NCBI GenBank assembly: GCA_004144175.1
Contig: SEFT01000001.1
Coordinates: forward strand, 267,265-331,264
Source: Sphingobacteriales bacterium
GTDB lineage: Bacteria > Bacteroidota > Bacteroidia > Chitinophagales > Chitinophagaceae
Length of the DNA stretch: 64,000 nucleotides
Direction of reading: 5' to 3'
In this document: piece after piece, positions 16,992-26,992 of the stretch
Layout: every line of letters starts with the position of its first letter
Position numbering within the stretch: position 1 is the first letter of the stretch
Position numbers and translations under genes: made by a program
Notes under the pieces: model-generated
Database searches by the model: none
Told to the model about the DNA's origin: nothing
What the model saw: only the letters and a program-made list of their open reading frames with translations

Positions 16992-19226
16992 TTAGCTTGC
17001 TTCTTTCAGCAGCATGTCTTTATCCTGGTTAGTTGCAGCTTCTTCTGCATTGCACAGCTCTTTCAATAGCTTGCGTACGTCCTCATAAGATTTGAGGAAG
17101 TAGCTAGCTGCCGATATGTTAGTGCCCACCTTAATGGTAATCGCATCTTCAGGCATCGCTTTAAATGTATCCTCATCCGTATGGTCGTCGCCTATGGCTA
17201 TTATAAAGTCATATTGATCGCGCTCCAGCCAGCGTTTTGCTGCCTTGCCTTTATTTACTGCAATGCTCTTTATCTCTATCACCTTATCGCCCTGTAGCAT
17301 CTGTAGTCCACGGTCAGATATGAAGTGTTTTATGTCAGCCATCAGCTCATGCGCGCGTAATGTTCCGAGGCCTTCTTCGACACGGCGGTAGTGCCATGCC
17401 AGTGAGTAGCTCTTCTCTTCGATAAATGCCCCTGGTGTACGTCTTGAGTAAATGTCCATTACATGGTATATCTCTTGGCGCCAATCATTGGTCAGGTCTC
17501 TACGGCTACGCCATGGCTTGCCATGGTCTTTATACCATGCGCCGTGCTCGGCTATCATATCCATAGGCAGGTGCCCCAGCCAATTGTCAAGCGTGTGGTA
17601 GTCACGGCCACTCGTTATCACCACTGTATTATGCGGATCCTCAGCTAGTGTTTTCAACATGCCCAGCAGTTCTTCATCAGGCACTGCTGCATTTACTTGC
17701 TTATGGAATGGTACCAGTGTTCCATCATAGTCGAGCAGTATCAGGCGTTTCATGCCGTAGAAGTAGCGTATTCCTATCTTCTGCTGTATAGATGGGTTGA
17801 TGATACGTGCCGATAGGGCAGTTTGATTTGCTTTCACTTCTGTAAGCTTATCCATAAAGTTTTTAACCCAGTTGAAAATATCGAATTTGGATACGGTTTG
17901 CTGCATAGCCACCATACGGCGCTTTTGCTCATCTTCGGGCATATTTAGTGCTTGGTATATCTTGTCTGCAAAGTCCCAAATGTCATATGGATTCACAATG
18001 ACAGCATCAGAAAGCTCACGCGATGCACCAGCCATTTCGCTTAGTATCAGTACTCCTTTCTGATCGAGCTTACTGGCAATGTATTCCTTACTCACCAGAT
18101 TCATTCCGTCACGCATTGGTGTCACTAGTGCAACATCGGCAGCTTTGTAAAGCGCTGATAACAGGTGCAACGGGAACGAGCGATAGAAGTGTTGTATAGG
18201 CTGCCAGCCCAGCGTACTGAATCTACCGTTGATTTCGCTCACCATCCGGTTCATCTCCTCCTTCAGTTCCTTGTACTTCTGCACGTTATCGCGCGATGGT
18301 ACTACCAGCTGTATGAGTGTGACCTTACCACGCAGCTCGGGATGTTTCTCCAGGAATAGCTGGTATGCTTCGAGGCGGTGAATAATGCCTTTACTGTAGT
18401 CGAGGCGGTCAATACTGATGATGAGTTTGTTATGATTGATGAGCTGCTTAAGCTTACGTTCATTGCGCTTTGCTTGTTGGCTTTCAGCCAGCTCATTATA
18501 CTTCTTGTAATCGATGCTGATTGGGAAGGCATCCACAGTTACGCGCCTGTCGCCAACAATCAGTTCATTCGCAATCGAGTTGGTGTTAGTGATGCGGCTT
18601 GCGGCACTGATGAAGTGCCTTACATCGTCGTAGGTATGAAAGCCAATTACGTCTGCACCGTACAAGCCTTGCAATAGTTCTTTTCTCCAGGGCAGGCTGC
18701 GGAATATCTCATACGATGGGAATGGTATATGCTGAAAAAAACCAATGCTTACCTCAGGTATCTCTTTTCGGATAAGCTCAGGCAGTAGCAGAAGTTGGTA
18801 ATCGTGTATCCAGATTACATCATCCTTCGTAGCTACTTTCAGTATCTCGTCGGCAAATTTTTGGTTTACTTCCTTGTAAGATTCCCAATATTGGGGATTA
18901 TACGTAGAGTACGTGGGGAAATAATGGAACAATGGCCAAAGTGTCTCATTAGAGAAACCTTCGTAAAAATCATTGATCTCCTGCTGTGTGAGGAAAACAG
19001 GATGAAGCCTCAGTTCCTTGAGGTCTTCTCTTACTTGGTCTTTTTGACCATCCTCTATCACAGCTCCCGGCCATCCTATCCATACGTTAGTGCCTTGTTT
19101 ATAGACACTTCCGAGGCCGGTAGCCAAACCACCTTCACTATTTTGATAAGCCAGTTCTCCTTCATTTTCAGAAATCTTTACTGGTAAGCGGTTCGAAACT
19201 ATTAAGACTCTTTTTTCAGGATTCAT
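16992..19226 (-). CDS. bifunctional trehalose-6-phosphate synthase/phosphatase
   Basis: A 744-residue fusion that makes trehalose from UDP-glucose and glucose-6-phosphate and then removes the phosphate. Residues 1 to about 470 are a GT20 OtsA-type glycosyltransferase, with WIHDYQLLLLPELIR, RLDYSKGI and the sugar-nucleotide site RDGMNLVSKEY. Residues ~490-735 are a HAD-type OtsB phosphatase, with the nucleophile motif LLDYDGTLVPF near residue 495, ITSGRDYHTL and IGDDHTDEDTF. Trehalose is a stress protectant and carbon store. The gene is convergent with the GH15 hydrolase, which may degrade the product. The fused order OtsA-OtsB is common in Bacteroidota. Confidence 0.94.
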   Translation of the reverse strand: MNPEKRVLIVSNRLPVKISENEGELAYQNSEGGLATGLGSVYKQGTNVWIGWPGAVIEDGQKDQVREDLKELRLHPVFLTQQEINDFYEGFSNETLWPLFHYFPTYSTYNPQYWESYKEVNQKFADEILKVATKDDVIWIHDYQLLLLPELIRKEIPEVSIGFFQHIPFPSYEIFRSLPWRKELLQGLYGADVIGFHTYDDVRHFISAASRITNTNSIANELIVGDRRVTVDAFPISIDYKKYNELAESQQAKRNERKLKQLINHNKLIISIDRLDYSKGIIHRLEAYQLFLEKHPELRGKVTLIQLVVPSRDNVQKYKELKEEMNRMVSEINGRFSTLGWQPIQHFYRSFPLHLLSALYKAADVALVTPMRDGMNLVSKEYIASKLDQKGVLILSEMAGASRELSDAVIVNPYDIWDFADKIYQALNMPEDEQKRRMVAMQQTVSKFDIFNWVKNFMDKLTEVKANQTALSARIINPSIQQKIGIRYFYGMKRLILLDYDGTLVPFHKQVNAAVPDEELLGMLKTLAEDPHNTVVITSGRDYHTLDNWLGHLPMDMIAEHGAWYKDHGKPWRSRRDLTNDWRQEIYHVMDIYSRRTPGAFIEEKSYSLAWHYRRVEEGLGTLRAHELMADIKHFISDRGLQMLQGDKVIEIKSIAVNKGKAAKRWLERDQYDFIIAIGDDHTDEDTFKAMPEDAITIKVGTNISAASYFLKSYEDVRKLLKELCNAEEAATNQDKDMLLKEAS

Positions 19227-19357
19227 GATGTAACACGTTAGCAGGTATTCTGTTTAAAAATAGTATGCCATAACACCGTGATTTTTATACGTTTTTGACA
19301 AGGCGGTCTGAACAACAAATGCTGCTGTCTTTCATGCATTTTTGCATCGAAACGACC

Positions 19358-19387
19358 GAATTAAAAACTGCGCTCAAGCGAGCGCAG
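19358..19387 (-). terminator. intrinsic terminator after the FNR-like gene
   Basis: Perfect 8-base arms (19368-19375 and 19380-19387, CTGCGCTC/GAGCGCAG) are followed leftward by TTTTTAATT. It lies about 40 bases after the stop of the flavin reductase gene on the leftward strand. Confidence 0.82.
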
Positions 19388-19428
19388 CAACGATATTGGA
19401 AGTCGATTTATAGAGATGTATAAAGTGC

Positions 19429-20148
19429 TTACCCGTATAGCTCAAGATGTATATCATTTTTATCATACCCCATTTCCAGTATACGATGCTTAGCTTCGTC
19501 TACCATATTGCGCCAGCCGCATAGCATAAAGTGCGCAGGCTGCCTGTTTTCGCAAAGAGCCTCGTAAACCTGGTGGACATAGCCTTTATAGGCACCCTCC
19601 CAATCTTCACGTGATAATGTGATGTGATATATAAGCTCCGGAATGTCTTGTTGTAAAGCCCTCATCTCGTCTTCGTAGATCAAGTCTTCGCGTGTGCGGC
19701 AGCCATATATTAGGTGCAGTGCCTTGTGCGGTACTTTGTATTCGTTTATATAATGCAAGATACTGCGGTAGGGAGCAATACCGGTACCTGTGCATATCAT
19801 AAATATATCTTTATCGATCTCGGCAGGCAGTGTAAAGATTCCATGAGGGCCTCGTAATATTAACTCACTGCCGACCGCTACATTATTAAAGAAGTATCCT
19901 GAACCTAGCCCATCGTCTACCAGCACAATAACCAGTTCTATCAGGTTTCCGCCGTTGGGTGCCGATGCTATGCTATAGCTGCGCCATCTTTTGTTTCGCT
20001 GTTCATGTATCGGTAAGTCGAGTGTAACGAATTGGCCCGGTTTAAAAGCAAATAAGGGAGATTCTGGCAACTCCAGCCAATACCTTCGGGTATTATGATT
20101 TGCCTGCTCTATCCTGGTAACGATACCTTTTTGCCATTTTGGTAACAT
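19429..20148 (-). CDS. ferredoxin-NADP reductase-like FAD/NAD(P)-binding oxidoreductase
   Basis: The 239-residue protein has the ferredoxin-NADP+ reductase fold. Its FAD-binding β-barrel carries RWRSYSIASAPN near residue 55 (the RxYS motif). The NAD(P)-binding half carries CTGTGIAPYRSIL near residue 120, and YGCRTREDLIYEDEM follows. It moves electrons between NAD(P)H and a carrier such as ferredoxin or flavodoxin. It ends at the aromatic tail ELYG and lacks a plant-type [2Fe-2S] domain, so it is not the phenylacetyl-CoA epoxidase reductase PaaE. The physiological partner is unknown. It ends at its own terminator. Confidence 0.87.
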   Translation of the reverse strand: MLPKWQKGIVTRIEQANHNTRRYWLELPESPLFAFKPGQFVTLDLPIHEQRNKRWRSYSIASAPNGGNLIELVIVLVDDGLGSGYFFNNVAVGSELILRGPHGIFTLPAEIDKDIFMICTGTGIAPYRSILHYINEYKVPHKALHLIYGCRTREDLIYEDEMRALQQDIPELIYHITLSREDWEGAYKGYVHQVYEALCENRQPAHFMLCGWRNMVDEAKHRILEMGYDKNDIHLELYG

Positions 20149-20206
20149 GCAATAAAATTAATGAATTATTGTGGCTGCCCGTATATACCTATTATATATG
20201 GTATCA

Positions 20207-20995
20207 TTACTTCTTTTGCATTAAGGCTGAGTCTGCCTTGATGTTAGGTATGATGGGATTCTTACGCCACTGCTTGTAATTAGTGCGCACCCACATTTTC
20301 AACTCCAGGTCGCTGGCAGCACGTGCATACTCGGTATCCATAGGGTAGGCATTCATAAAATAGGCCAGGCTATCGGCTGTAAGACCGGTCAGTTCGCTTA
20401 CGAGTTCCGGCGTGTATTTCGAATCTATATATCGCTGATCTTCCCAGTAGTTATAACTCCTCTGAAAATTGAAAATGGCCTTACTGCTTTTAGAGAATCG
20501 TTCGGCAATAAAGGATACCGGACTGAATACCGAACTTTTTTGCCGGGCAAGCGATCTTTTGTAGGTAGCACGACGCTCGATAGAGTCGATCTGGTAAGGA
20601 GAGTATTGATGCGGCCTGATAACCATTTCATTAAGCCGGAAACTAAGGCCAGACATCTCGACCCTAATACTGGTTGCACCTGTAGTTACCAGCTTTTGTA
20701 CCGACTTATAACCTATGTAAGTGAATGCCAGCTCATCGCCTACTTTTGCAGGTACGGTAAATGTACCTGACTCGCTGGTATATACCGCCTGCTGGGTAAG
20801 CATATTGACCACTGTAACCGGAAAAAGCGCTTCGCCTGTTTTGGCATCTACCACTTTACCACTTATGCTTTGAGCACCAGTTTGGCCAACTAAGAAGCAC
20901 AATAATATGATGAGGAAATATTTCAATATCTGTTTTATCTGCGTAAAGGTAGTTTTCGATAGGGCTATGGTCAAACTATCATACCTTTTTACCAT
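20207..20995 (-). CDS. exported protein with carboxypeptidase-regulatory-like (β-sandwich) domain
   Basis: The 262-residue protein has an N-terminal hydrophobic export segment (about residues 25-42, ending GQTGAQ). The CarboxypepD_reg-like domain common in Bacteroidota surface proteins follows (about 43-125), with SISGKVVDAKTGEALFPV, FTVPAKVGDELAFTYIGYKS and VEMSGLSFRLNEMVI. The rest (130-262) is charged and helical with no motif I know. Unlike SusC/TonB receptors, it has no plug or barrel. The 24 residues before the hydrophobic segment are unusually long for a signal peptide, so translation may start later at a non-ATG codon. Its function is unknown; it is presumably periplasmic or on the outer membrane. 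Confidence 0.75.
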   Translation of the reverse strand: MVKRYDSLTIALSKTTFTQIKQILKYFLIILLCFLVGQTGAQSISGKVVDAKTGEALFPVTVVNMLTQQAVYTSESGTFTVPAKVGDELAFTYIGYKSVQKLVTTGATSIRVEMSGLSFRLNEMVIRPHQYSPYQIDSIERRATYKRSLARQKSSVFSPVSFIAERFSKSSKAIFNFQRSYNYWEDQRYIDSKYTPELVSELTGLTADSLAYFMNAYPMDTEYARAASDLELKMWVRTNYKQWRKNPIIPNIKADSALMQKK

Positions 20996-21083
20996 TTATT
21001 TAAGAAAAACCTAAAACATAGCCTGTTCTGCATTGCTATATTATCAGATTGAATTTATTTTGCTGAAAATAGAGTTATATAAT

Positions 21084-22286
21084 ATGGCCAGTCCTAAATT
21101 TTACGAGCGTCTGCAGCAGGAATTGCAGGAGATAAAAGACGCAGGGTTATTCAAATCGGAACGCATTATAGAATCGGAGCAAGGTGCTGAAATAATAGTG
21201 AACGGCAAAAAAGTACTGAACTTTTGCGCTAACAACTACCTCGGCCTGTCTTCTCATCCTAAAGTGATAGAGGCGGCACACCGTGCGGTAGATGAGCGTG
21301 GATATGGAATGAGCTCCGTACGTTTCATATGCGGTACGCAGGACATCCATAAAGAACTGGAGCAGAAACTGGCAACATTCCTGGGTACGGAAGATACTAT
21401 ATTATATGTAGCGGCGTTCGATGCTAACGGTGGTGTATTCGAACCGTTGCTGGGCGAACAGGATGCTATCATATCCGATGAGCTGAACCACGCATCTATC
21501 ATAGACGGTGTAAGGCTTTGTAAAGCACGCCGCGGCAGGTATAAGCACAATGACATGGCCGACCTGGAAGCACAGCTACAGGCACATGCCGATGCACGTA
21601 CGCGCATCATCGTTACCGATTCGGTTTTCTCGATGGATGGAACGATTGCGCAACTGGATAAAATATGCGACCTGGCAGATAAATACAATGCGCTGGTAAT
21701 GATAGACGAAAGTCACTCGTCGGGCTTTATGGGACGTACAGGCCGCGGTGTACACGAGCTATGCGGTGTAATGGGCCGTGTTGATATCATAACTGGTACA
21801 CTGGGTAAGGCACTGGGTGGTGCATCGGGTGGTTTTACCAGCGGTAAAAAAGAGATCATCGAAATGTTGCGCCAGCGCAGCCGCCCATACCTGTTCTCTA
21901 ACTCACTGGCACCATCTATCGTCGGCGCTTCTATAGCCGTGCTGGATATGCTAAGTGAAACTACAGAGCTGCGCGACAAACTGGAAGATAATACTACCTA
22001 CTTCCGCAGCAAGATGACCGCAGCCGGATTTGATATAAAACCGGGCACGCATGCTATTGCGCCCATCATGCTGTACGAAGCTACACTGGCACAACAGTTT
22101 GCAGCGCGCCTGCTGGATGAAGGGATCTATGTTATCGGCTTCTTCTACCCGGTAGTAGGAAAAGGACAGGCACGTATCCGTGTACAGATATCAGCAGCGC
22201 ACGACCGCCATCACCTCGACCATGCAATCAGCGCGTTTACCAAGATAGGTAAGGAGCTTGGCGTGATCAAAGCGGTAACTGCATAA
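21084..22286 (+). CDS. kbl: glycine C-acetyltransferase (2-amino-3-ketobutyrate CoA ligase)
   Basis: This PLP enzyme of the α-oxoamine synthase family cleaves 2-amino-3-ketobutyrate with CoA to glycine and acetyl-CoA in threonine breakdown. I start it at the ATG at 21084 ([17 protein letters not shown]), which gives 400 residues and matches Kbl N termini; an upstream frame extension is AT-rich and unlikely to be coding. The PLP lysine lies in [14 protein letters not shown] near residue 240. The Kbl-type motifs [24 protein letters not shown] and [12 protein letters not shown] are present. No threonine dehydrogenase gene is adjacent. Related serine palmitoyltransferase- or BioF-like enzymes are less likely given these matches. 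Confidence 0.93.
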   Translation: MASPKFYERLQQELQEIKDAGLFKSERIIESEQGAEIIVNGKKVLNFCANNYLGLSSHPKVIEAAHRAVDERGYGMSSVRFICGTQDIHKELEQKLATFLGTEDTILYVAAFDANGGVFEPLLGEQDAIISDELNHASIIDGVRLCKARRGRYKHNDMADLEAQLQAHADARTRIIVTDSVFSMDGTIAQLDKICDLADKYNALVMIDESHSSGFMGRTGRGVHELCGVMGRVDIITGTLGKALGGASGGFTSGKKEIIEMLRQRSRPYLFSNSLAPSIVGASIAVLDMLSETTELRDKLEDNTTYFRSKMTAAGFDIKPGTHAIAPIMLYEATLAQQFAARLLDEGIYVIGFFYPVVGKGQARIRVQISAAHDRHHLDHAISAFTKIGKELGVIKAVTA

Positions 22287-22315
22287 ACAACCTCGGAAAA
22301 AAACAAGCATAATAA

Positions 22316-22345
22316 AGAACGCCTTCCCATTCGGGAAGGCGTTCT
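22316..22345. terminator. hairpin between kbl and the RND permease gene
   Basis: Perfect 13-base arms AGAACGCCTTCCC and its complement (22316-22328, 22333-22345) around ATTC separate two convergent genes. T tails are short on both sides, so it is a strong stem with moderate terminator character. Confidence 0.7.
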
Positions 22346-22366
22346 GCTATCGGTCTAAGTCCTGTC

Positions 22367-25300
22367 TTATGTGTGTATGTGCTCTTTCTCTGTTATAATG
22401 ATCGTCTCTTTTTCAGAGATACTTCTCGTAAAACCATCCTTTCTTCTTTTTACCCACCCTTTAAAGCGATAGCTCATCAGGCAAAGTACGGGTACAAGTA
22501 TCAGTGTAAGGAAAGTGGCAAAGCTAAGGCCATATATCATGGTCCATGCAAGCGGACCCCAGAAAGCCGAGCTGGCACCACCTATATATATGTTCGGGCT
22601 AAACCGTGTAAACAACCCGGCAAAGTCGACGTTAAGGCCTACTGCCAGTGGTATAAGACCCAGTATAGCTGCTGTTGCAGTCAATAGTACAGGTGTCATA
22701 CGGGTACGGCCTGCTTCTACTACTGCATCGTATATATCCATTCCTTCGCTCAGCATCAGATCCATAAACTCTACCAGCAGGATACCATTTCGCACCACGA
22801 TACCTGCCAGTGCCACGATACCGATACCGCTCATTACAATAGAGAATGGTGTTTTGAAGATGGCAATACCAAGTAGTACACCTATCACACTGAATATTAC
22901 CTCACTTAGGATAATGATCGTTTTGCTGAATGAGTTGAACTGCAACACAAGGATCAGGAATATCAAACAGATAGAGGCACCGAAGGCACCGCCAAGGAAG
23001 CCCATTGTCTCAGCTTGTTCTTCTTGTTGTCCACCCATTTTGATGTTAATAGTTGCTGGCGTTGCAAAGTTGCCCATTTCAGCCTGTACGGCAGCTACTA
23101 CTTCGTTCTCGTTATAGCCGGATATTACGTTAGACGAAAGTGTGATGATACGTTTCAGGTCCTTACGTTTAACACCACCATAGGTAGTAGCATAGCGCAC
23201 ATTGGCAAATGAGCTGGTAGGCACCTGGCGGATCTGGCCACCCATACCCATGTCACGATACACGATCGGCATGTTACGTACGGCATCGATATTATCGCGC
23301 TGCTCTTCTTTCAGACGAAGCGTAATGGGGTAATCATCGTTCGCATCGCGGAAGCGGGAGATCTCTTTACCGAATACCGCAGTACGCAGGTTCATTACCA
23401 CCTGTCCGGTAGTGATACCTTCATTATTCATACGCTCGCGGTTGATGTCGAAAACGATCTCGGGGTTGCGTGCCTGAAAGTCAGTTCGCAATTCTTCTAC
23501 ACCCGGTATCTGTTTGCCATCCAGGTAACGTTTCAGTTTTTCGGATGTCACTACAAGTGAGTCCAAGTTGTCGCCAGTCAACTCTATCACCACAGGTTTT
23601 GGCAATGGTGGGCCGGCGCTTTCTTTGTCCACTGTTACCTCTGCGCCCGGTATGCCTTTTACAGCTTCGCGTATGCGTTCCATCAACTCGGTAGTAGACT
23701 TACCATGTCTTTCTTCAAAGCCAACATATGCTACTGTTACTTTACCTTTATTCGGGAAGTTACCTACTTCACCACTATTCTGATCTACGGCATTGATCGT
23801 AACGTTCGATATTACCGATTTGACAACAGGATTTAATTTTCCTTTTATTGGGTCCTGACCTAACGCATCATTTACCCTTTTCTCCAGCTTCATCAATGCC
23901 TGGTTTGTATATGCCTGGTCGGTACCAACAGGTAAGCTCAGGTATACATATGTGAAGTTTGGCTCGTTGGCAGGGAAGAATACAACCGGTGGTTTGCGTA
24001 TGCCTACTAATACGAATGATAGTATGAACAAGCTTACTGTTATCAATACCACTTTGCCCGGATTGGCCAATGAGCGTTTCAGCCATTTGGTATACCAGTC
24101 CTGAAAGGCAGGCCATGCTTTATTCTGGAAAGCATGTATCCATTTAGAGAAGACAAACTTCTCGAGCATGATAAAGCCGTAGATGAACATTACGAAGTTG
24201 CCAAACCCGAATGCACCGGCGAGGTAGCATAGCAAAGTGATGGCAATAAAGATGATAAGCAATACTTTGTCGCGCTTGTTGAAGCGTTTTTTAGTAGTGT
24301 GCTCATGCGGGTCGTGCGGCTTCATGAAGTCTACCGCAAATACCGGGTTGATAACATAAGCTACGAGTAGCGATGCCACCAGCGTAATTATAAGCGTGAT
24401 AGGCAGGAAGAACATGAACTCACCAATAACGCTGTTCCAGAAGGCCAGCGGAATGAATGGCATCAGCGTAGTAGCCGTACCCGAAAGTACCGGCAGGAAT
24501 ACTTCACTTGTTGCCATCTTCGCAGCCTGCTTAATAGGCATCTTGCCATTGTCGTATATACGGTGTGTATTCTCTATCACCACAATGGCATCATCGACCA
24601 CGATACCCAGCGCCAGCAGGAATGAGAACAGTACGATCATATTGAGCGTAAAGCCGATGGTAGGCAGGAACAGGAAGGCCAACGCACACGATAGAGGTAC
24701 CGACATGGCCACGAACAAGGCATTGGTCACACCCATGAAGAACATCAGGATGATCGTTACCAGTACGAAACCAATAATGATGGTATTGATCAGGTCTGTA
24801 AGTGTGGTTCTTGTCTCTTCCGACTGGTCGCCCGTAGTTACAATGCTCAGGTCTTTAGGAAGCTCTTCTGCTTCCATTTCTTTCAGTAGTTCTTCAATCT
24901 TATCAGAAGCCTCAATAAGGTTTTCACCAGAAGCCTTAACTATGTTGAGCGTTATTACGTTCTTGCCATTAAGACGTGCATAGCTCTCCTGCTCTTCAAA
25001 GAAGTCGCGTACGTCAGCTATGTCGCGCACGTATACCGCGCCACCTTGCTGGTTCTTTACAATGATATTGCCGATCTGCTCTGCGTTCTTAAATTCATTA
25101 CGTATACTCAGCAGTCGCTTCTGGTTGTTCATGGCCACCTGGCCCGGTGTAGCTGAAAGGTTCTCCGATGCTACGGTACGCTCGATATCATCGAATGTGA
25201 TACCTGCTGCCTGCATCTTGAACATGTCTACATTTATTTGTATCTCACGCTCCAGCGCACCCACCATATCCACACGCTTTATCTCTTTCAGTTCTTCGAT

Positions 25301-25813
25301 GCGGTCTTGTATACGGTCGGCATATTTTTTCAGCCTGTTAAGGTCGTAGTTGCCCGATATGTTCACATAAAGTATCGGCATCTCCGAAAGGTCGATGTCC
25401 TTAACTTCTGGCTCGTTAGGCAGGTTTTGGGGAAGCTCTGTACGGGCTTTATCCACCGCGTCTTTTACATCCTGCTTTGCCTTATCTATCTCTACATCGG
25501 TATTGAACTCAACGATAACCACCGAAAAATCCTGAAACGAGTTGCTGGTTACTTTCTTTACACCAGTCAGGTTCTTTACTTCTTTCTCGATTGGCTTGGT
25601 TACGATGTTCTCCATATTTTCAGGAGAAGTACCGGGGTATACCGTTTGCACGATGATCTGCGGTATCTTGATCTCCGGGAAGTTCTCTTTCGGGAGTGCC
25701 AGATAAGCCATAAGCCCCGCCAGCGTGATAATGATCGTCAGTATGTATACTGCGGTCCTGTTATCGATCGCCCAGCTCGACAGCTTGAACTCTTTAAATT
25801 TATCTTTCATCAT
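22367..25813 (-). CDS. RND efflux transporter permease (AcrB/HAE1 type)
   Basis: The 1148-residue inner-membrane pump of the resistance-nodulation-division superfamily exchanges protons for exported compounds. The N terminus has the usual first helix and PGTSPENMENIVTKPIE porter motif. FSFLLALGIVVDDAIVVIEN marks TM4 with the proton-relay aspartates, and the second half repeats the pattern (GIVVRNGILLVEF). An unusual feature lies at about residues 505-570: after TM6, a histidine/lysine-rich linker leads into about two additional hydrophobic segments before the second half, where AcrB has none. It is the last gene of a tetR-tolC-MFP-RND operon. The substrate is unknown; HAE-type pumps export hydrophobic or amphiphilic drugs and bile-salt-like compounds. 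Confidence 0.95.
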   Translation of the reverse strand: MMKDKFKEFKLSSWAIDNRTAVYILTIIITLAGLMAYLALPKENFPEIKIPQIIVQTVYPGTSPENMENIVTKPIEKEVKNLTGVKKVTSNSFQDFSVVIVEFNTDVEIDKAKQDVKDAVDKARTELPQNLPNEPEVKDIDLSEMPILYVNISGNYDLNRLKKYADRIQDRIEELKEIKRVDMVGALEREIQINVDMFKMQAAGITFDDIERTVASENLSATPGQVAMNNQKRLLSIRNEFKNAEQIGNIIVKNQQGGAVYVRDIADVRDFFEEQESYARLNGKNVITLNIVKASGENLIEASDKIEELLKEMEAEELPKDLSIVTTGDQSEETRTTLTDLINTIIIGFVLVTIILMFFMGVTNALFVAMSVPLSCALAFLFLPTIGFTLNMIVLFSFLLALGIVVDDAIVVIENTHRIYDNGKMPIKQAAKMATSEVFLPVLSGTATTLMPFIPLAFWNSVIGEFMFFLPITLIITLVASLLVAYVINPVFAVDFMKPHDPHEHTTKKRFNKRDKVLLIIFIAITLLCYLAGAFGFGNFVMFIYGFIMLEKFVFSKWIHAFQNKAWPAFQDWYTKWLKRSLANPGKVVLITVSLFILSFVLVGIRKPPVVFFPANEPNFTYVYLSLPVGTDQAYTNQALMKLEKRVNDALGQDPIKGKLNPVVKSVISNVTINAVDQNSGEVGNFPNKGKVTVAYVGFEERHGKSTTELMERIREAVKGIPGAEVTVDKESAGPPLPKPVVIELTGDNLDSLVVTSEKLKRYLDGKQIPGVEELRTDFQARNPEIVFDINRERMNNEGITTGQVVMNLRTAVFGKEISRFRDANDDYPITLRLKEEQRDNIDAVRNMPIVYRDMGMGGQIRQVPTSSFANVRYATTYGGVKRKDLKRIITLSSNVISGYNENEVVAAVQAEMGNFATPATINIKMGGQQEEQAETMGFLGGAFGASICLIFLILVLQFNSFSKTIIILSEVIFSVIGVLLGIAIFKTPFSIVMSGIGIVALAGIVVRNGILLVEFMDLMLSEGMDIYDAVVEAGRTRMTPVLLTATAAILGLIPLAVGLNVDFAGLFTRFSPNIYIGGASSAFWGPLAWTMIYGLSFATFLTLILVPVLCLMSYRFKGWVKRRKDGFTRSISEKETIIITEKEHIHT

Positions 25814-25847
25814 TTACAGTGTTAGATGGTAAGTGATATGGTTTGTA

Positions 25848-26951
25848 TTATTTGATGGCTACCAGCTCACCATTATCCAGGTCTTCATAACCTGCGGTGA
25901 TGATCTTAGCGCCTGCGTTCAATCCGCTCACTATTTCTATCATGCCTTCTGATGTACGTCCCGTCTCTACGATCACCGCTTTTGCTTTGTTGCCTTCTAC
26001 TATGTATAGCATATCGCCTTCAGCAGTTTTTTGTATCAGCGATATAGGTACTACAAGTGCGCTGCTTTTTTCGTAGTTAGCTATCTTCATTTCGCTCGAC
26101 ATGTTGGGATGCAGCTTCTTGTTGCCACCCAGGCGAACCTCTACTTTGAAAGAACGCGATACCGGATCGATAGCCTGAGATACATAGCTCAGTTTTGTGT
26201 TGATAGTCTCATTGATGTCAGGCAGCACCAGTGTTACAGGATCGCCCTGGCTTACTTTGCCCAGGTAGTTCTCACCTAGGTTGGCTTCTGCTTTCAGCTT
26301 GTCTTTGCTTACTACGCGTATGCCGCTATTGGGCGTTCCGGGGTTTGCCATATCTCCTTCCTTTATATTTACGGCGTCTATTACACCGCTGATGGGAGAC
26401 TTGATACGATACATATCGCGCTGTGTAGCCATTGCCGCACGGCCTTTTACGGCAGATTCGTAATTTGCCTTAGCTTGCAGCAACTGTACCTCTGTACCAA
26501 TTTTCTGCGCCCAAAGCTTTTGCTGTTTTTCGTAGATAGCTTTGGCCAGAGCAATATTGGGGTCCATAGCTCTTATCTGTTGCTCAACTGCAGCAGCATC
26601 AAGTGTGGCCAGGGTTTGCCCTTTCCCTACCCGCTGTCCTGGTTTTACAAGTACCCTTGTAACAACGCCAGGCATTTGCGGTGTAGCATTTACGTTTTCA
26701 TCGCCCGTGATCTGTGATTGTACCTCGATGAATGCTGAGAAAGCCTGTGGCTGAAGCTCCATTACAGATACCGGGGTGGCTTTTTGAGGGCCGGTCTTTC
26801 CTGCTTTAGCTTCTAGGTCGCGGATCTTCACATCTATTTCCATGCGATCCTTCTTCAGTTTGGCCAGCTTTTCCTGATCGTTGCCGCCGCCTTCGCCGCC
26901 GCATGATGCCAGTATTGCACTTGTTATGAGTAAATAAACTGCGCGTTTCAT
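25848..26951 (-). CDS. RND efflux periplasmic adaptor lipoprotein (MFP)
   Basis: The 367-residue membrane-fusion protein links the RND pump to the outer-membrane channel. It begins with a lipoprotein signal (lipobox LASC, cysteine at residue 17), followed by a short coiled segment QEKLAKLKKDRMEID. The lipoyl-like halves are PGVVTRVLVKPGQRVGKGQTLATLD and SPISGVIDAVNIKEGD, and a β-barrel follows (LGENYLGKVSQGDPVTL). The helical hairpin between the lipoyl halves is short, as in Bacteroidota relatives. It lies 34 bases upstream of the permease gene and 41 bases after tolC, in one operon. Confidence 0.94.
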   Translation of the reverse strand: MKRAVYLLITSAILASCGGEGGGNDQEKLAKLKKDRMEIDVKIRDLEAKAGKTGPQKATPVSVMELQPQAFSAFIEVQSQITGDENVNATPQMPGVVTRVLVKPGQRVGKGQTLATLDAAAVEQQIRAMDPNIALAKAIYEKQQKLWAQKIGTEVQLLQAKANYESAVKGRAAMATQRDMYRIKSPISGVIDAVNIKEGDMANPGTPNSGIRVVSKDKLKAEANLGENYLGKVSQGDPVTLVLPDINETINTKLSYVSQAIDPVSRSFKVEVRLGGNKKLHPNMSSEMKIANYEKSSALVVPISLIQKTAEGDMLYIVEGNKAKAVIVETGRTSEGMIEIVSGLNAGAKIITAGYEDLDNGELVAIK

Positions 26952-26992
26952 ATGAATGTTATATTGTGTTGTTTTGGATAGTTGTTGTATAA

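Noticed and set aside
19429..20148. FNR-like protein as the missing PaaE reductase
   Set aside because: It ends after the NAD(P)-binding half and has no plant-type [2Fe-2S] cysteine cluster, and it lies 28 kb from paaABCD.
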